A DNA stretch of 64,000 nt from Pseudofrankia saprophytica (GTDB lineage Bacteria; Actinomycetota; Actinomycetes; Frankiales; Frankiaceae): assembly GCF_000235425.2 (NCBI RefSeq), contig NZ_KI912266.1, positions 3,167,671 through 3,231,670 of the forward strand, written 5' to 3'. Below the pieces are notes generated by a model. That model worked only from the letters and a program-made list of their open reading frames with translations. It had not been told where the DNA came from and did not search any database. The position numbers and the translations under genes were made by a program. Below, piece by piece: positions 27,370-35,175 of the stretch (positions within the stretch are counted from its first letter, which is position 1; each line of letters begins with the position of its first letter).

Positions 27370-28230
27370 TCACTTCTCCGCGAAGAACGCGAAGTCTTCC
27401 AGCACCTGCTGCTGGTGCGCCCGCACCACATCCCCCATCTCCGGATGGGTGATGATGTGGGCGCGGTTCGCGCGAATGCCTCGCACGACAATCGGCCCCA
27501 CGGCCTCGATCGGCAGCATTCCCGGCACCGCGCCCGGCGACAGTACCCGACCCGCCATCGGATCGGCCATCGGTCCACCGAAGCGCTCCGGTCGGTGCCG
27601 GGCCGTGGTCGTGACCAGGTTGGTCGCTACCGCTCCGGGACACAGCACCGACACTCCGATGCCGTCGGACGCCAGCTCGTGCCGCAGCATGTTGCCGTAT
27701 CCGACCACGGCGTGCTTCAACGTGGTGTACACGCCGGTTTCCGTTCCGCCGGTCTGCTCCGTGGGCAGCGCCACCAGGCCGGCCATCGATGACGTGAGGA
27801 CGATGTGCGCCCCGTCGTCGTGCGCACGCAGAAGTGGCAGGAACGCGTCGACGACGCGTACGGCGGCCGTGAGGTGGAACTCGGTGAACCACGCCCACAC
27901 CTGTTCGCTGGACGCCGCGGCCGGAGCGCTGGTGTGGACGCCGACCGTGTTCACGAGGACGTGGACGTCGCCCAGATCATCCGCCGCCCCGGCGGCCAGC
28001 GTCGCCAACGAATCGCGATCGGTCGCGTCCACGCGCGCGGAAAGCGCGTCGCCGCCGCGCCCCGCGATATCGTCGCGTACCGCCCTCGCGTTCTCGGGGT
28101 CAATGTCGGCGACGAGGACCCGCATGCCCTCACCGGCGAGACCCAAGGCGATCCCGCGCCCGATCCCGCTGCCGCCCCCGACGACCACCGCGCCGCGTCC
28201 GTCGAGCTTGTCCATGGTCGTCATACTCAT
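27370..28230 (-). CDS. SDR-family oxidoreductase
   Basis: A 286-residue SDR: GGGSGIG at 18-24, DIDPENARAV after the second strand, NTVG at 94-97 in place of NNAG, Ser at about 147, Y168-x3-K172. The C-terminal third is longer than in FabG-type enzymes and contains MADPMAGRVLSPG, seen in SDRs acting on bulky substrates. Its ATG overlaps the TGA of the tandem CMD gene (ATGA). It is the third gene of the minus-strand operon downstream of the operator pair at 29744. Confidence 0.88.
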   Translation of the reverse strand: MSMTTMDKLDGRGAVVVGGGSGIGRGIALGLAGEGMRVLVADIDPENARAVRDDIAGRGGDALSARVDATDRDSLATLAAGAADDLGDVHVLVNTVGVHTSAPAAASSEQVWAWFTEFHLTAAVRVVDAFLPLLRAHDDGAHIVLTSSMAGLVALPTEQTGGTETGVYTTLKHAVVGYGNMLRHELASDGIGVSVLCPGAVATNLVTTTARHRPERFGGPMADPMAGRVLSPGAVPGMLPIEAVGPIVVRGIRANRAHIITHPEMGDVVRAHQQQVLEDFAFFAEK

Positions 28231-29132
28231 CTGCCTTCTTGGGTGGCGGTGCGTTGAAGGATGGCGTGTCGGGCGACGTTGGTGGCGTTGTGCCATCCCG
28301 ATCCGCCGGCGTAGACGCCGGTGTGGGCGATCACTTCGTAGATCTGGTCGGGCGTGATCCCGAGATTGAGCGCGTTATTGACGTGGATGTGCAGCTCGTC
28401 GTTTTCCACGAGAACCTGAAGGACGGCCATCGTGATGAAGCTCCGGGTGGGCAGCTCCAGTCCAGGCCGGCCCCACACTTCGCCATAGCCGTAGTCGGCG
28501 GTGATCCAGGCGAGGTCCTGTTCGACGGGGAGGCGGCCGGGCCTTGCCGCGGGGAAGGGGACGCCGGGCAGCTGTGTGAGGAGCGGAGCGTTCTCGCCGT
28601 GACCGATGCGCCCGACGCCGAGGATGGCGACAATCCGGGTTCTGGCGGCCCGCCGCTCGGTGTCATCCATCGGCGGTTTCGGTTCGCCCGGGGTGGCGTT
28701 GCCGGCGGGGAGGATCCCGCGCGCGACGAAGACCTCGCCCGCGACGTCGGCGGCGTTCTCCCAGGCGGACAGGCCGGCATAGACGCCGGCATGCAGGAGG
28801 GCTTCGTGGATCTGTTCTGGGGTGATGCCGATGTTCACCGCGCTGTTGATGTGGCGGTAGAGCTGGTCGGAGCGGCCGAGGGCGGTCAGGGCGGCCATCG
28901 TGATGAAGCAGCGGGCTTTCAGCTCGAGGCCGGGGCGGCCCCAGATCTCGTATTCATAGAGTTGGGCACCGCGTATTTCGGCCTCGATGGGGAGCGCTGT
29001 CGCGGGTCGAAGGTGCCCGCCGCGCCGGCGGGGAGGTAACGGCGGTGCGTCCGGGGAGGTTCCAATCCGGTCGATGCCGAGTTCGCGGCGCACGCGTTGG
29101 TAGGCCGCTTCACGTTCCGCCTGGGTCATCAT
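28227..29132 (-). CDS. Tandem carboxymuconolactone-decarboxylase-family protein
   Basis: A 301-residue protein made of two CMD repeats. Repeat 1 (about 55-145) has WGRPGLELKARCFITMAALTAL and NIGITPEQIHEALLHAGVYAG; repeat 2 (about 215-295) has WGRPGLELPTRSFITMAVLQVL and NLGITPDQIYEVIAHTGVYAG. The Cys in repeat 1 is Ser in repeat 2. A fused pair is longer than usual CMD proteins of about 120-180 residues. The role is probably decarboxylation or isomerisation of a lactone-like intermediate, but this is not shown by the sequence. Confidence 0.87.
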   Translation of the reverse strand: MMTQAEREAAYQRVRRELGIDRIGTSPDAPPLPPRRRGGHLRPATALPIEAEIRGAQLYEYEIWGRPGLELKARCFITMAALTALGRSDQLYRHINSAVNIGITPEQIHEALLHAGVYAGLSAWENAADVAGEVFVARGILPAGNATPGEPKPPMDDTERRAARTRIVAILGVGRIGHGENAPLLTQLPGVPFPAARPGRLPVEQDLAWITADYGYGEVWGRPGLELPTRSFITMAVLQVLVENDELHIHVNNALNLGITPDQIYEVIAHTGVYAGGSGWHNATNVARHAILQRTATQEGR

Positions 29133-29193
29133 GCCGACCTGCCTGGCCGGTCGAGAGGCTTTCGGGCAGGGACCTGCATGCTGGGCGTCTCCT

Positions 29194-29715
29194 CTACTTC
29201 AGTTCGGCGATCTCGGCGGTGGGCAGCACGGTCGCGATCCGCCACAGCCCGAGCCAGCTGTTGGGGAACACACCGGCGTCGACAAGCGCGGCGTGCGCCC
29301 CTGGCTCGGGGTCGTCGCACGCGTCGGAGCAGACGGTGACTCGGTAGCCGACGTCGACGGCCCACCGGGTGGTGGACAGCACCGTCCCCCCGGTTGCCAC
29401 GCCCGCGACGATGAGGTGACTGATCCCCGACTGTCGTAGAAGGTCGTGGAGACCGGTGCCGGCGAAGGCGCCGATGGTGGTCTTGCCCAGCACGTACTCG
29501 CCTTCCACGGGTGCCACCGACGGGTGGATGTCGTCGCGCATCGGCTTCGGCACCACATGAACGACGGGTACGCCCAGCTGGCGGGCCAGGCCCACTGCGT
29601 GGCCGGCCCGATCCACGACCGTGGGGTCATGGCAGAAGCGCTCGACGATGTACTGGGTGAAGTCCAGGACCACCAAGGCGGTAGTCCCCGCTGTCGGCGC
29701 CGTGGACAGCGTCAT
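29194..29715 (-). CDS. Isochorismatase-like cysteine hydrolase family protein lacking the Cys
   Basis: A 173-residue isochorismatase-fold protein. The triad positions are D18 (VVLDF), K78 (LGKTTIGAF) and, where Cys is expected in G-x2-T-x2-C-V, Thr111 in GVATGGTV. The Cys nucleophile is therefore absent, as in non-hydrolase or altered members. The ATG at 29715 follows GGAGGG, while an upstream frame runs through the operators and is not likely to be translated. It is the first gene of the operon controlled by the pair at 29744-29772. Confidence 0.83.
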   Translation of the reverse strand: MTLSTAPTAGTTALVVLDFTQYIVERFCHDPTVVDRAGHAVGLARQLGVPVVHVVPKPMRDDIHPSVAPVEGEYVLGKTTIGAFAGTGLHDLLRQSGISHLIVAGVATGGTVLSTTRWAVDVGYRVTVCSDACDDPEPGAHAALVDAGVFPNSWLGLWRIATVLPTAEIAELK

Positions 29716-29743
29716 CGGTCCCTCCATGAAGTTCGTCGACATC

Positions 29744-29772
29744 TTGTATACATTGGTTCTTGTTGTATACAA
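29744..29772. promoter_or_regulatory. Operator pair TTGTATACAT / TTGTATACAA
   Basis: Sites at 29744-29753 (one mismatch) and 29763-29772 (perfect), centres 19 bp apart, the same spacing as the pair at 9421. The nearer site is 28 bp before the isochorismatase-like start, close enough to overlap its promoter. The spacer carries GGTTCTTGTTG, also found between the sites at 18005-18038. Confidence 0.82.
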
Positions 29773-29919
29773 CACGCTCGAGATCTGCAAGAGGTCGACC
29801 TGGCTACTGGCCAGCCCGGGGATGCTGGCGCCGTCTGTCCGGCCCCGTCGGCCTCAAGATCGCCACCGGCGTCGGGGCTTGCCCCTCTCCACCGGCAGCG
29901 ATCGGCGACGGTCAACGAC

Positions 29920-30177
29920 CGCCAACCGATCCGGGTCGACCATCCGCACAAGGAGCTCATCACACGGCTCCTCGCGGAAATCTGCGAGGTCTGCCAGCGG
30001 GCGGGCGAGGTCGAGGTCCACCACGTCCGCACCCTAAAAGACCTTGGAACATCCGGACCCGCACAGCCCCGGTGGGCAGCGACCATGGCAAACCGGAGGC
30101 GAATAACCCTTGTGCTCTGCGCTTCCTGCCACGGCCAGATCCACACCAGGCAGCCAGCCATACCGCTCACCCAGTAG
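29920..30177 (+). pseudogene. HNH tail of a group II intron reverse transcriptase/maturase
   Basis: About 85 residues: CEVCQRAGEVEVHHVRTLKDL, ANRRRITLVLCASCHGQIH. Two CxxC pairs and HH match the C-terminal HNH endonuclease domain of intron-encoded proteins. The reverse transcriptase and maturase parts are missing. An intron domain V follows directly, which supports the reading. The bases between the operator pair and this fragment (29773-29919) hold no gene. Confidence 0.75.
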
Positions 30178-30185
30178 TCACCGGT

Positions 30186-30245
30186 GAGCCGATGATCGGG
30201 AAACCATCAAGTCCGGCTCGGCGGGAGGCCGCGCGGAAAAGGATC
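30186..30245 (+). mobile_element. Group II intron 3-prime end: domain V and part of VI
   Basis: Bases 30186-30219 are 34 nt long and fold as domain V: GAGCCG pairs with CGGCTC, TGAT with ATCA, and the tip is GGGAAACC. A GC-rich segment after it fits domain VI. Together with the HNH tail just upstream this is the right end of a degraded group II intron. Confidence 0.65.
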
Positions 30246-30280
30246 AGCCCACGCTGGCACCTCGCTGCGCGGCCGACCCA

Positions 30281-30400
30281 TCCGCCTGGCTCGGCGGCTA
30301 CCGCCGCCTGACGATCCGCTACGAGACCAACGGCCGCAACTTCCTCGCGTTCCTCACGCTCGCGGCCACACTGATCTGCTGGAAGAGGCTTGCCGCGTGA
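30281..30400 (+). pseudogene. C-terminal stub of an IS5-type DDE transposase
   Basis: 39 residues, AWLGGYRRLTIRYETNGRNFLAFLTL and ICWKRLAA, match the last helix region of IS5-family transposases (compare the stub at 56793-56939). Nothing of the catalytic domain remains. Confidence 0.6.
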
Positions 30401-30545
30401 GACAACCTCGAAGTGCCCCGATGAGCTGCGAGAGCGGGCGATCCGGCTGGTGCTGGACGCCAGGGCCGAGCCGGGGACGAGCGCGAAGGGCGTGTGCCAG
30501 CGGATCGGGGGACAGCTGGGGATCTCCCCGGATACGCTACGGACA
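30390..30545 (+). pseudogene. IS3-type transposase OrfA fragment
   Basis: About 50 residues: CPDELRERAIRLVLDARAEPG and IGGQLGISPDTLRT form the helix-turn-helix N terminus of IS3-family OrfA. The frame then diverges, so the gene is cut after the HTH. It abuts the IS5-type stub, making a small junction of mobile debris before the MarR gene. Confidence 0.6.
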
Positions 30546-30675
30546 GCTACCCATCGCGATCTTAACCCGCGCTCCCTTCGGCGATCATCAACGATGGGCT
30601 CACGATGATGACGGCGTTCCGATCTGGGCAGGCCGGTCGGGTGGGGCCTTGCGGGGTGGGGAGTGGGGTGACGTT

Positions 30676-31170
30676 GTGGGTGAGCAGGCGGAGATCTCGA
30701 CGGCGAGGCAGGCCGCCAACGACGAGTTGGTGCTTGCTTTTGGGCGGTTGCAGGGGGCGGCCAACCGGCTGGAGTACATCCTGGGGCGGGTGTTGGAGGA
30801 GGAGTGCGGGATCAGTCATCTCATGTTCGAGGTGCTGCTGATCCTGGGGCGGGCGGGAGAGCCCGGGTTGTCGATGCGGGCCATCGCGCAGGAGCAGGTA
30901 CTGACCACGGGCGGTGCGACGCGCCTGGTGGACCGTATGGAGGCCGCCGGGCTGGTCGAGCGGGCCGAAGACCCCGCAGACCGGCGCGGCCGACTGGTGC
31001 GGCTGACCCCGCGGGGCGAGGAGGCGACGGTGCACGCCGCCCGGGTGCACGTCGGGAACATCCGCCGCTACTTCCTGGAACCCGTGCCGGCCGAGGACCG
31101 GGAACGGTTTGCCGAGGATCTGCGCATCCTGAGCCACGCGGCGAGGGACATACTGCCCCGATTGCCCTGA
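30676..31170 (+). CDS. MarR-family regulator, copy 1
   Basis: A 164-residue MarR-type winged-helix protein: GISHLMFEVLLILGRAG, LSMRAIAQEQVLTTGGATRLVDRMEAAGLVER (recognition helix region) and DRRGRLVRLTPRGEE (wing). About four fifths of its residues are identical by eye to the protein at 35946-36440, and both are 164 residues from an aligned GTG. It is followed by a conserved 31-bp element and a decayed DsbA-like gene. It may still repress the intact copy's operon, since the element is shared. Confidence 0.88.
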   Translation: MGEQAEISTARQAANDELVLAFGRLQGAANRLEYILGRVLEEECGISHLMFEVLLILGRAGEPGLSMRAIAQEQVLTTGGATRLVDRMEAAGLVERAEDPADRRGRLVRLTPRGEEATVHAARVHVGNIRRYFLEPVPAEDRERFAEDLRILSHAARDILPRLP

Positions 31171-31235
31171 ACCGCAGCCCGCGGCGGCCGGCGGCGCGGT
31201 GGGGCCTGAGCGGCGGATGTGACCACCCTGGCGGA

Positions 31236-31266
31236 ATACCTGACCAGTCAGATACTGTTCTGTCGG
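31236..31266 (+). promoter_or_regulatory. Conserved MarR-DsbA intergenic element, copy 1
   Basis: A 31-bp block containing the palindrome CTGACCAGTCAG (31240-31251) followed by TACTGTTC. It matches 26 of 31 positions of the block at 35849-35879 on the other strand. Both lie between a MarR gene and a DsbA-like gene, and surrounding non-coding DNA is not conserved, so it is a likely MarR operator plus promoter. Confidence 0.75.
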
Positions 31267-31316
31267 AGGAGGCGCTTGCGCTGGGCGGGCGCGTACCACC
31301 CCTCCTAAGGTCTCTG

Positions 31317-31912
31317 ATGCAGCTGATCTACGTCTTCGATGCCTACTGTGGCTGGTCGCACGGGTTCTCCGGAACGTTGCGCGAGGTCGTCTCCCCGCCA
31401 TCCGGCGCTGCCGGTGGAGGTGGTCTCCGGGGGCCTGTTCACAGGTTCGCGCCGGGTGCCGATTCGCGCGTTCGGCTACGTCCGGGGCGCAAACGCCCAG
31501 ATCGCCGAGATGACCGGCGCGCCGTTCGGTGAGGCGTACGAGCTGCTGATCGCGGACGGCTCGTTCGTGATGGACTCCGAGGCAGCCGCCCGCGGCGTGG
31601 CCGCCCTGCGCCGGGTCGCCCCCACCGTGCTGTGGAACTGGCCATCGCGTTGCAGCACGCCATTTACGTCGACGGTCTGAGCCTGTCGGACGCGGGCACC
31701 TACCGGAAGGTGGCCGGCGTGGACGGCGACGCGGTCGTGGCCGCCTTCGAGGCACCTCAGGCGCAGGCAGCGGCTGAAGCCGAATTCCGCCGCGCCGCCG
31801 ATCTGGGCGTCACCGGCTCCCCACCCTTCTCGCCGTGGCCGCGGGCCGCGTCGCCGCCTTGGCTCGCGGCCACGCTACCGCCGACGACGTTGATCGGCGC
31901 CTGTCACATGGA
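31317..31912 (+). pseudogene. DsbA-like oxidoreductase, decayed copy with three frameshifts
   Basis: Starts MQLIYVFDAYCGWSHGFSGTLREVVS, then the homologous sequence moves to a second frame (VEVVSGGLFTG, IADGSFVMDSEAAARG), a third frame (ALQHAIYVDGLSLSDAGTYR) and a fourth segment (GRVAALARGHATADDVDRRL). Shifts are near 31395, 31622 and 31815. The intact paralogue is at 35176-35799. The single-Cys CGWS motif is kept. The 395 bp after it, up to 32308, hold no supported gene. Confidence 0.85.
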
Positions 31913-32308
31913 ACTCCGTGCCACCTCCGCCTGGCTCACACCCCGGGGCGAATCGGTCAGCGGCAGCCAGCCGGACCCGCTCCCGCCGTATCTGCTCGGC
32001 GGGCGTCAGCCCGCCACCAGCCGCATACCTCACCTCTCCCTCGACACCACCCAGACCGGGCCCACCATCCACGGCTGTTGAACCCCGCGGACAGTCCCAC
32101 TGCCGCACTCGTGGTAGCCGGGAATGCCAGCGCGCGGATGAGGACAAAAGTGGCCTGCCGGGACACGATCGTCAGTCGCGCGGAGGACGGATATGGAGAT
32201 CGGGACCCATCCGCGGATCTTCTCTCGGATGTCTCTGGCCGGGTCCTCCCCACACCTTCGACGAGGTCCTCCTCATTGACGTTGCGGACCACAAGAAAGG
32301 GAAGTCCA

Positions 32309-32705
32309 TGTACCGGAGACTTGCTCTGATAGCCTTGGCCGTCGCGGCGCTGCCTGCGTGCGGCCCGATCGATAACGCGACCGACACCCGACGATGGGTC
32401 CGTCGCCCATCGCTGCCGCGGCGCCAGTGACAGAAAGCCCGACAGCCGGTCTCATTAGTGAAACCGACGACGACGGTCGGTACGTGAGAACGTTTCGCCG
32501 GGAGTTTCCCGACCTCGCCGGTGGCAAGACTGACGCCCAGATCCTCAGCGACGGCGAAGCCGACTGCTCCGATATGGCCTCCAACTGGACGGTGACCGCG
32601 CCTTCGATGAGCCAGCGCCACGGCCTGGGCAACTCGACAGCCGACCAGTTCGTTCTCCACAACATTGCGCTGCTGGCGATGTTCACCATCTGCCCCGCCC
32701 GCTGA
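32309..32705 (+). pseudogene. Putative DUF732-like lipoprotein with one frameshift
   Basis: GGGAAG precedes an ATG that opens MYRRLALIALAVAALPACG, a lipoprotein-type signal peptide. The frame ends early, but the +1-related frame from about 32390 continues as YVRTFRREFPDLAGGKTDAQ, ADCSDM and ends MFTICPAR, the layout of DUF732 domains with two conserved Cys. A single-base deletion near 32390 would explain it. Sequencing error is possible. No function is known for the domain. Confidence 0.5.
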
Positions 32706-33478
32706 CCCGGCCCGTGACGACGATGGTCGGCGCCTGGGGCCAACTCAAGGCCGGCGGGGACTGGTTCAAGATCGGCTCTGTCGTGCTCTCGGTAGTAACG
32801 CAACGTCACATGGTGTCGTGACGCAGCAGCAGCGAGCGCGCCGGTCGCTGCCGTGCGTCAGCTGTCGGCGAGCTGGCGCAGGAGGCGGACGCCTGGCATG
32901 CGGTCGTCGGCCTGCGTCGGAACGTCGAAGATCTCCTGCTGGACACATCCCTGTGTGCCCGCCGCCGCGGTCGCACCCACCCCACGGGCAGGCGGCGATC
33001 TGGCTGCTGCGGATCAGACTGCTTTCTGGTCGTGCGGGCCTACGACACCTCCGTCGGAGCCGACGCCTGCCCTGCCTTCCCGAGCCGGGGCCGGGCCGCG
33101 GCGGACGCCGCCGGGTAGCTGTCTCCTGGGTGCCCAAGAATCTGTCTCCGCCGCAGTAAATATCTGGGCTCCGTCCTGGGTGGAGTTTCTGTCGTAGTCA
33201 AGAGAGTTTATGGTCGCGGCAGACAGGAACGGGCGCGAGCGGGACGGCGGCCATGGTGGGCCGCCGAGTACCACCGCGAAAGGTTCGGCAATACCCGGAC
33301 AGGTGACCCATGAGGAGAGGGGGGCAGGCACCATCAGGATCGACCGAGCGATGGGCACGCTCGCCCGGTCGCCGCGCAGGCCCGCGCCGCCATTCAGCCG
33401 CCCAGATCGGTGCGGGCGCGAAATAGGCGAGGGAACCTCGGTACAGGCCAACGCTCCGGGCCGTGTCGGCTGCCGCGA
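32706..33478. other. Long stretch without a supported gene
   Basis: About 770 bp with only short overlapping frames of biased composition. One frame (about 32850-32960) reads ELAQEADAWHAVVGLRRNVED and could be residue of a decayed gene. No repeat, RNA or operator was recognised. Confidence 0.4.
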
Positions 33479-33859
33479 TCAGAACATGGTGTTGTTGTTG
33501 GCGCTCTTCTCGGGCACCTCCTGGATGACGTCCCAGTGTTCGACGATCCTGCCGTCGGCGACGCGCCAGATGTCGGCGACGGCCATGCCGCGGTCGCCGG
33601 GTTTGAGGTGCAGATTACTGTGGGTGACGACGAGGTCTCCTTCGGCGATTGCCCGCTTGATGTCCAGGCGGAGGTCGGGGAACTGCCCGCGCAGCCAGCG
33701 GACGTAGCCGACGAACGCCTGCGGGTTGTCCCGCGCTTCGGGGTTGTGTTGGGTGTAGGTCTCGCCGAGGTATTGCGCGGCGGCTTGTTCCGGCTGGTTG
33801 TCGTTGAAGGCCTGCTCGTAGAAGGCGGTGACGAGTGCCTTGTTGTCGGTCGAGGACAT
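33479..33859 (-). CDS. SnoaL/NTF2-like protein
   Basis: A 126-residue SnoaL-like polyketide-cyclase-type protein: NKALVTAFYEQAFN, YTQHNPEARD, FPDLRLDIKRAIAEGDLVVTH, and DIWRVADGRIVEHWDVIQEVP are family hallmarks. Members act as small isomerases, epoxide hydrolases or cyclases. It is the last gene of the minus-strand operon DsbA-like, MBL-fold, SnoaL, SnoaL. Confidence 0.87.
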   Translation of the reverse strand: MSSTDNKALVTAFYEQAFNDNQPEQAAAQYLGETYTQHNPEARDNPQAFVGYVRWLRGQFPDLRLDIKRAIAEGDLVVTHSNLHLKPGDRGMAVADIWRVADGRIVEHWDVIQEVPEKSANNNTMF

Positions 33860-33893
33860 GGAGTCTCCGTCGGTAGGCCGGCGTGGCGGTGGG

Positions 33894-34316
33894 TCAGTCG
33901 GTCATGGCGTCGTGGACGAGCGCGGTGTCGACGAACTGTTCGAAGCGGACGATCTGGCCGCCGCGGACGGTGAAGTGGTGGGCGACGCGGACGTCGAGCG
34001 GCTTGCCGGTGTTCTTGTTCACCGCGGTGTAGCGGGCCAGGACGACGACGTTCTCACCGTCGACGACGTAGGTGTCGTCGTGGGCGGTCCAGCCGTCCCA
34101 GTCGCCGGCGAGCCGTTCCATGACACCCGCGGTGACGCCTTCGGGGGTGCGGTAGGTGCCGGCGAGGGGGAAGCCGGCCATCTCGGTCCACTCCACGTCT
34201 GGGGCGAGGGTGGCGCGCAGGGCTTGCAGGTCGCCGGCGGCGGAGGCCAGGTACTGGCGGCGTACCACGTCGGCGGGCGCGGTGGAGGTGGCGAACTCGG
34301 CGGTCTGCGCGGTCAT
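33894..34316 (-). CDS. SnoaL/NTF2-like protein
   Basis: A 140-residue NTF2-fold protein: DVVRRQYLASAAGDLQALRATLAPDVEWTEMAGFPLAG, TYVVDGENVVVLARYTAVNKNTGKPL and VRGGQIVRFEQFVDTALV. It starts five bases after the MBL-fold stop. The two adjacent SnoaL proteins differ in sequence and length, so they may work as different steps or a heterodimer. Confidence 0.87.
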   Translation of the reverse strand: MTAQTAEFATSTAPADVVRRQYLASAAGDLQALRATLAPDVEWTEMAGFPLAGTYRTPEGVTAGVMERLAGDWDGWTAHDDTYVVDGENVVVLARYTAVNKNTGKPLDVRVAHHFTVRGGQIVRFEQFVDTALVHDAMTD

Positions 34317-34321
34317 GGTCG

Positions 34322-35128
34322 TCAGCCCCAGCTCATCTCGCCCTTGGCGACCTTGGCTCCGATCTGCGCGGCGATCAGCATGCCGTGGCCGGGGTAGCGC
34401 CGCACGAGGGCGTCGGTCAGCGCGGCGCCGTCGGCGGCGCTCGCGAGTTCCTCCTCGAAGGCGGTGAGGTAGTCGCGGGTGGCGGTGATCGCGGAGGCGT
34501 CGGCGGGGGTGTTCGGCAGGCGGTGGCCGGGCACGACAATCCTCGGGGCGAGGGCGGCCATGTCGTCCAGCTGCCTGATCCAGGCGGCCCGCTGCTCGGG
34601 GGTGGGGGTGTCGGCGATCCAGACGTGCTCCTGCTGGAACAGCAGCACGCCGCCGAGGATCGCGCGCTGCTCGGGCTGCCACAGATAGTGCCGGTCGGGC
34701 AGCTCGGCCGCGCCGCCCCTGAGGTCGAAGCGGTGGCCTTCCAGCGTGAGGCCGCCGCTGAGCGGGGCCAGGTCGACCAGACGGGTGGGCAGGTTCGCCC
34801 CGAGAGCCGCCCACGCCTTGAGCTTGCCCTCGTAGGAGTGGTGGATGTGCTCGATGGCCGGCTCGGTGGCGACGAAACGCGCGTCAGGGAATGCGTCGGC
34901 GAGCACCTCGGCGCCGAAGTAGAAGTCCGGGTCGCCGTGGCTGAGGACCACGGTGGTCAGCCTCTTGCCGGAGTCCAGCACCGCGGCTGCCAGCCGGTGG
35001 CCATCCGCGCGGGTGAAGCCGGCGTCGACCAGCAGTACCTCGTTCTCACCGGCGACCAGGGTGGCGGTCTTGTTCTTGCTGCCTACGGGGAAGTCCAGGT
35101 CGAAGACGGTGAAGTCCAGGGTGCTCAT
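34322..35128 (-). CDS. Metallo-beta-lactamase-fold protein with altered metal motif
   Basis: A 268-residue MBL-fold protein. The first metal-binding motif, normally HxHxDH, reads H64-G-D66-P-D68-F69, so two of the three His are replaced. Later elements (GAEVLADAFPDARFVAT, IVVPGHRLP) match the fold and keep the GH. Metal content is therefore uncertain; it may bind one ion or act as a non-hydrolytic binding protein. AAGGAGCG precedes the ATG. Confidence 0.83.
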   Translation of the reverse strand: MSTLDFTVFDLDFPVGSKNKTATLVAGENEVLLVDAGFTRADGHRLAAAVLDSGKRLTTVVLSHGDPDFYFGAEVLADAFPDARFVATEPAIEHIHHSYEGKLKAWAALGANLPTRLVDLAPLSGGLTLEGHRFDLRGGAAELPDRHYLWQPEQRAILGGVLLFQQEHVWIADTPTPEQRAAWIRQLDDMAALAPRIVVPGHRLPNTPADASAITATRDYLTAFEEELASAADGAALTDALVRRYPGHGMLIAAQIGAKVAKGEMSWG

Positions 35129-35175
35129 GCGAGCGCTCCTTGTGTTCTGTGGGACGGACAGAGATGGGAGAACGG

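Noticed and set aside
26456-28357. 633-codon plus-strand frame
   Set aside because: Antisense to the sucrase/ferredoxin-like and SDR genes, low-complexity composition.
32766-33137. Minus-strand 123-codon frame
   Set aside because: Composition is Arg/Pro-rich with no family features and no ribosome binding site.
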